Part shown: piece by piece, positions 42,677-51,057 of the stretch
Position numbering within the stretch: the first letter of the stretch is position 1
How the letters are laid out: each line of letters opens with the position of its first letter
Assembly: GCA_001564055.1 (NCBI GenBank)
Contig: LKNB01000005.1
Location: 32,096 to 96,095, forward strand
Direction: 5' to 3'
DNA: 64,000 nt
From: Rhodothermaceae bacterium Tc-Br11_B2g6_7
Lineage (GTDB): Bacteria; Bacteroidota; Rhodothermia; Rhodothermales; Salinibacteraceae
Position numbers and translations under genes: made by a program
Notes under the pieces: generated by a model
What the model saw: only the letters and a program-made list of their open reading frames with translations
What the model was told of the DNA's origin: nothing
Database searches by the model: none

Positions 42677-43306
42677 ATGCTTGTACAAGACCTGATGCAG
42701 GCGCCCGTTCACACCGCCACAGCCGATCAGTCGCTGGGCGCCGTCTACGCCTTCATGCAGAACCAGCAGGTGCGCCACCTGCCGGTGCTACGCGACGACC
42801 GCCTCGTGGGCGTCATCACGGACCGCGACCTCCGCCTCGCCACGAGTCAACTGCGCAGCGATCCGTTCGACCCCACCGATGCGGTGGCCGATGTGATGAG
42901 CCAGCCGCCCCACACGGCGGGTCCGCTCGATCCCATCGAAGAGGCCGCCCGCCTGATGCGGCAGCATGCCATCGGATGCCTGCCCGTGGTGGACGGCGAG
43001 ATCCTCGTCGGCATCGTAACGGGCACAGACCTGCTGGATGCGCTCATGCGCCTGACCGGCATCAGCAAGCCTGGCGGGCGCCTGGAAGTACGCCTGCCCG
43101 ATGAGACCGGACAACTGGCGCGCCTGACGGCCACGGTGGCACGGCAAGGCGGCAACATTCGCTCCGTCCTCTCCTACAGCGAATCTGCCAACGCGCTGCG
43201 CGTGCTCTTTCAGGTCGACACCATCAAAACCCGCGCACTGGCACGGGCCCTCCATGCCGAGGGCATTGACGTGCTCTGGCCCCCCATCGGCCCGCCTACG
43301 GCCTGA
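42677..43306 (+). CDS. CBS-domain-pair protein with C-terminal ACT-like domain
   Basis: Two CBS repeats (VRHLPVLRDDRLVGVITDRDL; AIGCLPVVDGEILVGIVTGTDLL), then VRLPDETGQLARLTATVARQGGNIRSVLSY. Confidence 0.88.
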   Translation: MLVQDLMQAPVHTATADQSLGAVYAFMQNQQVRHLPVLRDDRLVGVITDRDLRLATSQLRSDPFDPTDAVADVMSQPPHTAGPLDPIEEAARLMRQHAIGCLPVVDGEILVGIVTGTDLLDALMRLTGISKPGGRLEVRLPDETGQLARLTATVARQGGNIRSVLSYSESANALRVLFQVDTIKTRALARALHAEGIDVLWPPIGPPTA

Positions 43307-43359
43307 TCCCCAACACCGCTGTCCGTTCGCCCTCCTCGCGCCGCTCTCCCCCGGGACGC

Positions 43360-44499
43360 ATGCCGTCGTTTACCTTTCATCCCGACTACTACCGGTACTA
43401 CTTCGGGCCGGAGCACCCGTTTAGCCCGGTGCGGCAGGAGATGCTGCTCTCGCTCTTGGAGGCACTGGAGGTTCCCCTGCCCCTTGACGAGCCGGCCCCC
43501 GCCTCCCGCGAAGCCCTGTGCACCGTCCACGCGCCAGCCTTTGTAGACGCGGTAGCCCAGGCCGCACCTGACGACCCGACTACGCACGACACCGCGAAAG
43601 GACTGGGCACGGCCGATGTGCCGGTGTTTGAGGACATGCACGACGCGGCCCGGCTCCTGGTCGGCGGGACGCTCCATGCCGCCCAGGCCGTGGCCTCCGG
43701 CCAGACGCCGAAGGCGCTGCAGCTGGGGGGCGGCCTGCACCACGGCCACGCCGCCCTCGCCTCCGGGTTTTGCGTCTATAACGATCTGTCGGTGGCCATT
43801 CATCATCTGCGGGCGGAAGGGCTGCGCGTGGCGTACCTGGACGTCGACGTCCACCACGGCGACGGCGTCCAGGCCCTGCACTACGACGACCCCGACGTGC
43901 TCACCCTGAGCCTCCACGAAACGGGCCGCTACCTCTTTCCGGGCACGGGCCGCGTGCACGAACTGGGCCGGGATGCCGGGAAAGGCTATAGCCTGAACGT
44001 GCCGCTGGAGCCCTTCACCGAGGACGACAGCTACCTCGACGTGTTCGAGCGCGTGGTGCCGTATGCGCTGGACCACTTCCAGCCCGATGTGCTGCTGGTG
44101 CAGTGCGGCGCGGATGCGCATTTCAGCGATCCGCTGGCCGACCTGCTGCTTACGACCCAGGGGTTCGAGCGCCTTTTCCGCCGCATCCTGGCACTGACCG
44201 ATGAGTACACCGACGGGCGGGCGGTCCTTACCCTCGGCGGCGGCTATGCACCGGACGCCACGGTGCGCATCTGGGCCCTCCTGATTCTCCTGCTTCAGAA
44301 CCATCCCCTACCCGACGCCCTCCCGGCCGACTGGTTGGCCACCTGGAGCGAACAGCTCGACGCCACCCTCACCCCCACCCTGCACGACGCCCCGCAGGCG
44401 TTCGACATCCCGCGCCGCGATACCATTGCCGCTCAGAATACGCAGGTGAGCAAACGCCTGCTGGAGCTCGTGGCGCCTGCCTGGTATCAGGCGTGGTGA
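43360..44499 (+). CDS. Histone deacetylase-like / acetoin utilisation AcuC family protein
   Basis: GGLHHGHAALASGFCVYNDLSVAIHHL, VAYLDVDVHHGDGVQ, VQCGADAHFSDPL, LTLGGGYAP. Confidence 0.92.
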   Translation: MPSFTFHPDYYRYYFGPEHPFSPVRQEMLLSLLEALEVPLPLDEPAPASREALCTVHAPAFVDAVAQAAPDDPTTHDTAKGLGTADVPVFEDMHDAARLLVGGTLHAAQAVASGQTPKALQLGGGLHHGHAALASGFCVYNDLSVAIHHLRAEGLRVAYLDVDVHHGDGVQALHYDDPDVLTLSLHETGRYLFPGTGRVHELGRDAGKGYSLNVPLEPFTEDDSYLDVFERVVPYALDHFQPDVLLVQCGADAHFSDPLADLLLTTQGFERLFRRILALTDEYTDGRAVLTLGGGYAPDATVRIWALLILLLQNHPLPDALPADWLATWSEQLDATLTPTLHDAPQAFDIPRRDTIAAQNTQVSKRLLELVAPAWYQAW

Positions 44500-44650
44500 C
44501 GGGGCTTTTTTTGCGTATGGGGGTGTGGGCGTGTGGGGGTGGCACACGAGCGTCAGGGAATTGAGGATTCAACGCTGCCTTTTTGGCTTGGGCTTGACTC
44601 GCGCGTTACGGCCGCTCCACTGCGCAACACGTCCGTCCCAGGCGTGACGC
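44351..44650. repeat. Direct repeat copy 1 (3' end of HDAC-like gene plus downstream region)
   Basis: AACAGCTCGACGCCACCCTCACCCCC...GCGTGACGC recurs near-identically at 48130-48429. Confidence 0.95.
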
Positions 44651-44805
44651 GAGGCAAGCGCGCCAGCAAATCTCGGCACGTCATCGCACGCAACCGGAGG
44701 GGGCTGACTGCTTCCTCAGTGTAGACCTACTCGCTCCTTTCCAGGCAGCCTCAAGACCGCGGACGGCCGGGCGTTGGAAGCGTTACCCAAAATCTTTCGC
44801 CACGG

Positions 44806-44836
44806 ATGGAATGAAGCAACGGCCGGGGGCATCTAA
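44806..44836 (+). promoter_or_regulatory. Putative ECF-sigma promoter upstream of the ECF sigma gene
   Basis: ATGGAATGAA-N14-CATCTAA; same motif and identical spacing at 46530-46560. Confidence 0.5.
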
Positions 44837-44915
44837 CCTTTAAAGCCACTGATCATGCACCGCGTGCAGTAGCGTGTGATAAGCCGCGCTCCCTCTCTGC
44901 TAACGGACACTGCTG

Positions 44916-45518
44916 ATGCCGTCTTCCGATTCGGTTGAAGGTACGCCCGCTACCGGCACCTCTGATGAGGAACTCCTGCGGCGCGTACGCGCGGGCAACC
45001 GCCACGCGTTTCGGCAACTTGTGGAGCGCTATGAAGACCGCGTAGCGGCAACGATCATCGGCATGCTCGGTCCGGGAGCCGACGCCGACGATGCTGGCCA
45101 GGAAACCTTTGTTCGGCTATTTGAGCGCGTGGATCAGTTCAGAGGCGAAAGCACCCTCGGCACCTACCTCACGCGCATTGCCATCAACCAGGCGCTGCAG
45201 GTCCTCCGCAAACGCAAACGCTGGACCCGCCGCTTTTTCAGCCGCGAGGCACATGCAGACGAACTGCCCCACCCGACGGGCGACGCCCGCGACGATCTTG
45301 AACGCGAAGAACGAAAGCAGCTGACATACCGCGCGCTTCAGGCGTTGTCGGAAGACCATCGCAGCGTGGTCGTCCTGCGCCTGCTGCAAGGCTACTCGAC
45401 CAAAGAAACCGCGGAGATCCTCGACATCCCGGAAGGCACGGTGATGTCGCGTCTCTACCGCGCGTCAAACCAGCTCAAAGAACAGCTCGCTCCCTTACTC
45501 GCCCCCGACACGCCCTAA
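44916..45518 (+). CDS. ECF-family RNA polymerase sigma factor
   Basis: ADDAGQETFVRLFERVDQFRGESTLGTYLTRIAINQALQVLRKRKR (sigma2), EILDIPEGTVMSRLYRASNQLKEQL (sigma4). Confidence 0.93.
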   Translation: MPSSDSVEGTPATGTSDEELLRRVRAGNRHAFRQLVERYEDRVAATIIGMLGPGADADDAGQETFVRLFERVDQFRGESTLGTYLTRIAINQALQVLRKRKRWTRRFFSREAHADELPHPTGDARDDLEREERKQLTYRALQALSEDHRSVVVLRLLQGYSTKETAEILDIPEGTVMSRLYRASNQLKEQLAPLLAPDTP

Positions 45519-45538
45519 CCCGCTCGCAGAGCTTCACC

Positions 45539-46015
45539 ATGACCCACCTTCCTTCAGACAAGGCCGGCACGGATCCCAGCCGGCGGCACGAACAGTTGCT
45601 TCGCTTTCTTGAGGGGTCGCTTGCCCCGCAAGAAGAGGCGCGGCTTTCAGCACAACTGGCCCGCGATGCGCAGCTGCAACAGGAACTGCGCACGCTCTCG
45701 ACTCTGCGCGAGACCATCGAACCAGCCACTGGCGCCACCTTCGATTCGGGATTCCCGCAGCGGGTCATGAAGCGGCTTCCGTCTGCTGCATCCGCTTCCG
45801 AAACCCTTGGGAGTTTTCACGAGGCGCTGCCCTGGGCCTTTCTTCGCGTAGCCGTAGTCGCCCTCCTGCTGACCGCAGGGCTTGGCGCCTACAATGCGGG
45901 GACCCACCTTCAAATGGACGGGGAGGCCTCCCTCGTTGAGGCGGTGCTGGGGCTTCCAGACGTCTCGATGGAAACGGCTCTGGCGTACGACATCTTCGAA
46001 GCGACAGACAACTGA
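45539..46015 (+). CDS. Anti-sigma factor-like single-TM protein
   Basis: Cytosolic helical N-terminus followed by TM FLRVAVVALLLTAGLGAY; directly downstream of the sigma gene. Confidence 0.7.
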   Translation: MTHLPSDKAGTDPSRRHEQLLRFLEGSLAPQEEARLSAQLARDAQLQQELRTLSTLRETIEPATGATFDSGFPQRVMKRLPSAASASETLGSFHEALPWAFLRVAVVALLLTAGLGAYNAGTHLQMDGEASLVEAVLGLPDVSMETALAYDIFEATDN

Positions 46016-46076
46016 CCGGCCGGACGCCTCCAACCGACGCACTCCAACCATTTCGTGCACCGCGCACGCATACCCC

Positions 46077-46502
46077 ATGACGGACTGGCTCTCGTTTTCG
46101 CCCCGCACAAAGTCGATCCTCATCCTCGTGAGCACCCTCCTGGTAGGCGTGCTCCTCGGGGCCGTGCTCAATGCCTGGCTCGCTCAGGACCGCCTCGAAC
46201 GTCTTCATGCCATGCGCTCGGCCGACGGGTTTGAACGCATGGTGGAGCGCCGTGTGCAGCCGGTATCTGACGAACAGGCCGCACAGCTATCGACCGTGAT
46301 GGAGGAATGGGCGCCACGCATGGCCCAGCAGCGCAGGGCACACCGGCGTGAGGCGCGCGCCCTGATGGACTCTCTGCGCGCCGATCTTCAACCCATCCTG
46401 AACGAGGAGCAGATGCAGCGGCTGGACGAACGCCTCGGGCCGCGCGGCGGAGGGCGGAACGGTGAACGCGAGCGCCACAGACGCGGACGCGACCGCGAGT
46501 GA
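46077..46502 (+). CDS. Membrane-anchored periplasmic Spy/heavy-metal-sensor-like protein
   Basis: N-terminal TM ILILVSTLLVGVLLGAVLNAWL; helical QPVSDEQAAQLSTVMEEWAPRM...LQPILNEEQMQRLDE; start at 46077. Confidence 0.6.
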   Translation: MTDWLSFSPRTKSILILVSTLLVGVLLGAVLNAWLAQDRLERLHAMRSADGFERMVERRVQPVSDEQAAQLSTVMEEWAPRMAQQRRAHRREARALMDSLRADLQPILNEEQMQRLDERLGPRGGGRNGERERHRRGRDRE

Positions 46503-46529
46503 CGTGATCCTAAACACGTTGCACTGTGC

Positions 46530-46560
46530 ATGGAATGAAAGCTGGACGTCCGGCATCCAA
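46530..46560 (+). promoter_or_regulatory. Putative ECF-sigma promoter upstream of the Spy/LTxxQ-like gene
   Basis: ATGGAATGAA-N14-CATCCAA; matches 44806-44836. Confidence 0.5.
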
Positions 46561-46633
46561 TAGATACAGCGCAAACCGAAAGCCTTTTGCCTGACACAGA
46601 TCTCCCTCTACACTCAGCAAAACGGAGTCAGCC

Positions 46634-47569
46634 ATGAACACAATTGCACGTTCTACGCGACCTATTCGCCCCTCCCTTATCTACTCCATCGGCATGGTCC
46701 TTTTGGCCGCGATCATGCTGGTCGGCACAACTGGAACAGCCAACAGCACGCCGAATAATGCGGTCCTTGATACGCTTACGACCGTGGAGCTCTCGGATGC
46801 CTTTGTTCAGGCAGCCCAAACCGCAGAGTTGTCGAACGAAGAGATGACGCTGCTGCGTGACGTGATGGCCGAAGCCTCCGACACCCGAGGCGATCCCGCG
46901 GCCATGTGGCACGCTACAACCACGGCATATGAAAACTTGCGCTCGGATCAGCGCACCGCACTCGCTGAAGCCTTGCAGGAGGTCCAGGGCGAGCGTGGCC
47001 CGGCGCAGGGCGAACGGCGCCAGGCCCAACGCCGTCAGATGCGGCAGCAACAAGGCGCCGCCGACCGCCCGCAGCGCAGGCAAACGCGGCGCGACGACGA
47101 CCAACGTGCCCGTGAGCAGCAGAATAGCGAACGGTTCCGCGGGCTCGGGCTTACGGATGAGCAGCAAGAAGAACTGACGTCTCTGCGTGAGGAGTACAAC
47201 GAGAAGATCCGCGCGCTGCGACCTGCCCGGGGCGAGCGTCCGGATGAAGAGACACGACAGGAAATACAAGGCCTCCGTGCGGAATTGCGGATGGCCGAGC
47301 GGGAAATTCTAACCGAGGAACAGCGCGCCCAGCTTGAGGAGCGGCGGGACCCACAGGGCGAACGACGCCAGGCCCAACGCCGCCAGATGCGACAGCAGCA
47401 GGATGCCGCCGACCGACCGCAGCGCAGGCAAACGCGGCGCGGCGATCGACAGCCTGCGAACATCGAAGCTATGGCAGAAGCCCTCGACCTGACCACAGAG
47501 CAACGCGAGATGATGCACTTCCACCACGCGCTACGTGCGGAAGTGCAGCGCATGCGCCGCAATCGCTGA
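46634..47569 (+). CDS. Exported Arg/Gln-rich Spy/LTxxQ-like protein with internal repeats
   Basis: N-terminal hydrophobic segment, LTDEQQEELTSLREEYNEKIRAL, LTEEQRAQLEE, LTTEQREMM; duplicated GERRQAQRRQMRQQQ.AADRPQRRQTRR block. Confidence 0.65.
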   Translation: MNTIARSTRPIRPSLIYSIGMVLLAAIMLVGTTGTANSTPNNAVLDTLTTVELSDAFVQAAQTAELSNEEMTLLRDVMAEASDTRGDPAAMWHATTTAYENLRSDQRTALAEALQEVQGERGPAQGERRQAQRRQMRQQQGAADRPQRRQTRRDDDQRAREQQNSERFRGLGLTDEQQEELTSLREEYNEKIRALRPARGERPDEETRQEIQGLRAELRMAEREILTEEQRAQLEERRDPQGERRQAQRRQMRQQQDAADRPQRRQTRRGDRQPANIEAMAEALDLTTEQREMMHFHHALRAEVQRMRRNR

Positions 47570-48101
47570 GAGACCCGTTGGCGTTCACGAGGCCCAAGTG
47601 CACGTCGCGCTCCATGGCCACTGATCCATCGCTCAAGAGCTGCGGCCTGTGGGCCCGATCTTTGTCGGGTCTACTACGCCCGCCGGTCCACGCCTTCACT
47701 CCGTGTAGAAGCGATTGAGCCATCATTCCCTGGACAGAAGAAAAGAAGAGGCGGTTTATATGTAGTGGATGCGTGACACGCCATATGCTCAGCCCGACCG
47801 CCTTATTGCTGGGTTGAGATACCCAGTGGAAAGTCAGGGTTGCCCGATCGCTAAGAGACCGCTTGGTGGCCTTGCCCCACTTTTGTGGACAGGGATGATG
47901 CTCGGGCCGTTTTCTCGTCACGTCCGCCCCGGGCGTGACGCGAGGGAAGCGCGACGCCCAACCTACCATCTGTCACGGAGAGCACTTATACACCGTCCAT
48001 CTCATGGTGCCAGCATTGTGCTGATGTTTTCGGTCCATCAGCCATAAGCGGTAAGGCAGACCAAGCCGGCCGTTGCATTGCACGCGGAGCGTGCTTGGTG
48101 C

Positions 48102-48124
48102 GCTCCCACGCAGAGCATGGGAGC
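48102..48124. repeat. REP-like palindrome
   Basis: GCTCCCA-CGCAGAGCA-TGGGAGC perfect 7-bp stem. Confidence 0.6.
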
Positions 48125-48129
48125 GAGAA

Positions 48130-48429
48130 AACAGCTCGACGCCACCCTCACCCCCACCCTGCACGACGCCCCGCAGGCGTTCGACATCCCGCGCCGCGAT
48201 ACCATTGCCGCTCAGAATACGCAGGTGAGCAAGCGCCGGCTCGAGCTTGTGGCGCCCGCCTGGTATCAGGCGTGGTGACGGGGCCTTTTTTGCGTATGGG
48301 GGTATAGGCGTGTAGGCGTGGCACCCGAGCGTCGGGGAATGGAGGATTCAACGCTGCCTTTTTGGCTTGGGCTTGACTCGCGCGTTACGGCCGCTCCACT
48401 GCGCAACACGTCCGTCCCGGGCGTGACGC
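48130..48429. repeat. Direct repeat copy 2, containing a truncated copy of the HDAC-like gene 3' end (stop at ~48278)
   Basis: Encodes QLDATLTPTLHDAPQAFDIPRRDTIAAQNTQVSKRRLELVAPAWYQAW*, same as the C-terminus of 43360..44499 with a few changes. Confidence 0.93.
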
Positions 48430-48574
48430 ACCTTCGGGACTGTCCTCGGTCCCAGGCCTGCGGGAGGCCACGCTCCTAAAGTCACAAGACGCGGGGCTGC
48501 CGGCAACGAACCCCGGAACTCACGTATCGTACTGTGTGGTTCATTACGCAACCACAATAAACCACCCGCGACCC

Positions 48575-48823
48575 ATGGCCGCTCTTACGCTAAAAGGGAT
48601 CCCCGAAGAGGTGATGGAGCGCCTTCGCGCCCTGGCCGATAAGGAGCGTCGAAGTCTGAACCAGCAGGCGATCTTGCTCCTGGAACGCGCCGTCGCCGAG
48701 CAACCGGCATCCTTCAGCACAGCCTACGAGCAGTTCCGCGAGCAACGCGGCCCCTCACCGCTCAACGAGGAAGACCTTGACCGCTTACGTAGTGAAGATC
48801 CTGGACGAGAGGTCCGGCTATGA
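48575..48823 (+). CDS. FitA/VapB-like ribbon-helix-helix antitoxin
   Basis: MAALTLKGIPEEVMERLRALADKERRSLNQQAILLLERAV; stop overlaps the downstream PIN gene start by 4 nt. Confidence 0.85.
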   Translation: MAALTLKGIPEEVMERLRALADKERRSLNQQAILLLERAVAEQPASFSTAYEQFREQRGPSPLNEEDLDRLRSEDPGREVRL

Positions 48824-49239
48824 TCACGTACCTGTTGGATACAAATGTCATTTCTGAGCCCGTTCGTCCTGACCCAAACGACGCCGTCCTTGCCCAGCTG
48901 AATGCGCACAGTAGTGAGGTGGCGCTGCCTGCACCCGCGTGGCACGAACTGGTCTACGGCGCCGAGCGGTTGCCCGAAGGCAAGCGGCGGAGTTACCTGA
49001 TGCGCTACCTTACGGAGGTGGTGCGTCCCTCCATGCCCATCGTACCGTACGACGACGAGGCGGCCCGCTGGCATGGCATCGCCCGTGCAGCGCTGGAAGC
49101 CGAGGGGCGCACGCAACCATTTGTCGACGGGCAGATTGCGGCCATCGCTTCGACGCGCAGCCTTATTCTGGTCACGCGCAATACGTCAGACTTTGAGGCC
49201 TACGACGAGCTTCACGTGGAAGACTGGTTTTCTGGCTGA
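48820..49239 (+). CDS. PIN-domain toxin (VapC/FitB type)
   Basis: YLLDTNVISEPVRP, ELVYGAERLPEGKR, PFVDGQIAAIASTRSLILVTRNTSDFE. Confidence 0.9.
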   Translation: MITYLLDTNVISEPVRPDPNDAVLAQLNAHSSEVALPAPAWHELVYGAERLPEGKRRSYLMRYLTEVVRPSMPIVPYDDEAARWHGIARAALEAEGRTQPFVDGQIAAIASTRSLILVTRNTSDFEAYDELHVEDWFSG

Positions 49240-49370
49240 TACGTCCCTGCGGGTGACGCCGGCGGCCCCGGTCCCGAGCCGACCCGAAGCTCCACGCTGC
49301 CCCCCACTGCGACTGTCTCCCGTCGCAAGCTATCGGTGTGCCACCCCTTCACCTCCGGCCGGGACGATTG
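49240..49370. repeat. Dispersed intergenic repeat, copy similar to 55260-55406
   Basis: Shared ACGTCCC..GGGTGACGC, CGGTCCC.AGCCGAC and TATCGGTGTGCCACCCCTTCACCTCCGGCCGGGACGAT blocks. Confidence 0.7.
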
Positions 49371-49445
49371 GGACGAGCATCGCAGGCCTGCCGCCGCCTC
49401 CACCGACACGCCTGATCTCCATCAAACGCATCGGTAACCTCGACC

Positions 49446-50552
49446 CTACACTTCCCGCAGCCGCACCACCTCGCCAAACGGCACCTCGTCGGAGGGGGCG
49501 CCGCCGGGGGGTACGACCCACAGGGTCGGGTGAGCGGGGCACCCTGGGAAGTCGCCGTAGAGGTCGGTGAAGTAGACGGCCACATGGCGACCCACGGATC
49601 GGCGGGTGTCCTCCGCGATCGCCTCGAAGAACGGCACGAAGGAGGTGCCACCGCCGCCTTCGGGTGTGGGTCGGGCGAGGGCCTGCTGCAGATCGTACGG
49701 GCCGTAAAGTCCGGCGTCGGCGTAGTACAGCCGGGCGTTGACGTGCGGGTAGACGCGGGTGATGCCGCGCAATTCGCCGATGAAGGTGGCGAGAAGTTCC
49801 TCGCTGATGGAGCCGCTCGTGTCCACACAGACCGACAGCTCCACCGATTCCTGTTCGAGCGTTTCGAGGTAGAGGCGCTGGTGCAGGAAGCGCCGGTCGA
49901 AATGCTCGAAGTCGGTGGGCGTGCGGGTGGCAAAGCGCCAGAGCGCCGTGCGCCAGTCGACCTGCGGCTCGGTGATGCGGCCGATTGCCCGCTCCAATCC
50001 GGCGCGTAGCCGGCCCTTCCCCTGCCGATGCACGTGAGCCGCCTGACGCAACGCTTGCTTCCAGCCCGCCGAAAGCTGGGCTTCGTTTGTGTCTCCTTGC
50101 TTCAGCAGATCCTCCCAGTTCGAGGGTAGCTCAATCGCGAGTTCCTGCTCCGGCGGCAGGCAGCTGTATACCTCCTCCACGCTGTAGGCCTGCAATTCCT
50201 CGTCGCGCACGGGGCCCTCGGGAAGCTCAAAGCCCGCCTCCTCCACGATGCCATTCACGACGATGTCTGCGGCGACATTCCACCGCCGGCGCTGCCGCCT
50301 GACGCCCCGCGGCACGTGCAGCAGCGCGGCGTGTAGCACTTCGTGCACGAGCAGCCCCATCAGCCGCGGGGTGGTCTGCTGATCGGCGAAGGCGGGGTTC
50401 ATGAAGATGTACCGGCCGTCCGTGGCGGCGGTGGGCACGCGGTCGGTGTAGCGGATGTCGGTGTGCAGGAGGAGCGTCCCGAAGAAGGGCTCGCGCGCCC
50501 GGATGGCCATGATGGCCCGGCTCATGCGATGCTCTATAGCTTGGGAAGGCAT
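49446..50552 (-). CDS. DUF2201 (putative metallopeptidase plus VWA-like) protein
   Basis: LMGLLVHEVLHAALLHVPRGVRRQ (HExxH-like), VDTSGSISEELLATFIGELRGI (MIDAS-like). Confidence 0.82.
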   Translation of the reverse strand: MPSQAIEHRMSRAIMAIRAREPFFGTLLLHTDIRYTDRVPTAATDGRYIFMNPAFADQQTTPRLMGLLVHEVLHAALLHVPRGVRRQRRRWNVAADIVVNGIVEEAGFELPEGPVRDEELQAYSVEEVYSCLPPEQELAIELPSNWEDLLKQGDTNEAQLSAGWKQALRQAAHVHRQGKGRLRAGLERAIGRITEPQVDWRTALWRFATRTPTDFEHFDRRFLHQRLYLETLEQESVELSVCVDTSGSISEELLATFIGELRGITRVYPHVNARLYYADAGLYGPYDLQQALARPTPEGGGGTSFVPFFEAIAEDTRRSVGRHVAVYFTDLYGDFPGCPAHPTLWVVPPGGAPSDEVPFGEVVRLREV

Positions 50553-50596
50553 GAAGTGAGGTCACCTGAAAAATGCAAGGATGGCGAAGCTGGATT

Positions 50597-50705
50597 GGAG
50601 GCTGTTTGTTACGTTAAGCAGCTGTTGCCCGAGGTCTGCGCAGCCATGGTGCAGCTTACGGCTCTCTCATAATGCGGGCCGTGCCGTGGGAAGCAAACAG
50701 CCTCC
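50597..50705. repeat. Small element bounded by 12-bp inverted repeats
   Basis: GGAGGCTGTTTG (50597-50608) and CAAACAGCCTCC (50694-50705). Confidence 0.6.
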
Positions 50706-51057
50706 CGCCCCGGCGTGAAACACATGAGCAACATATCGACACTGGGTATGCGTGAAACTGATGCTTTTACCTGCTGCGTTCGAGTCACACCAGGGTGCAA
50801 GCATCATCACAGGTTTGGCCAACAGCGACTACCTGGCTTCAGTGCCTCAAGCACACAGCGATGGCCAGGCGCCGCACCTCTTGGATGGATCCTCGATCGG
50901 AGTCGAGGATGACTTCGGGGGAAGCGTGGAGATAGCATGATGAGTCGTGCCTTGTTTTAGCTTTTGGTAACCGCGAGTCCCGGCGTACGGCCTACCGCTT
51001 CCAGTTATTGAGCCACCGCTGCCCTTCACGCACGCTCCGCATCTGTCAAACAGTCAC

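Noticed and set aside
44533-44724. 63-aa ORF downstream of the HDAC-like gene
   Set aside because: Falls inside the direct repeat and dispersed palindrome; the coding appearance is explained by repeat sequence.
47870-47905. GCCCCACTTTTGTGGACAGGG resembling an IS terminal inverted repeat
   Set aside because: Only one end is visible, with no transposase and no matching partner in the window; cannot be supported without an ISfinder search.
50715-50940. Short ORFs in the MoxR-DUF2201 gap
   Set aside because: 60-65 aa, no recognisable family; more likely relic or intergenic sequence between MITE-like repeats.
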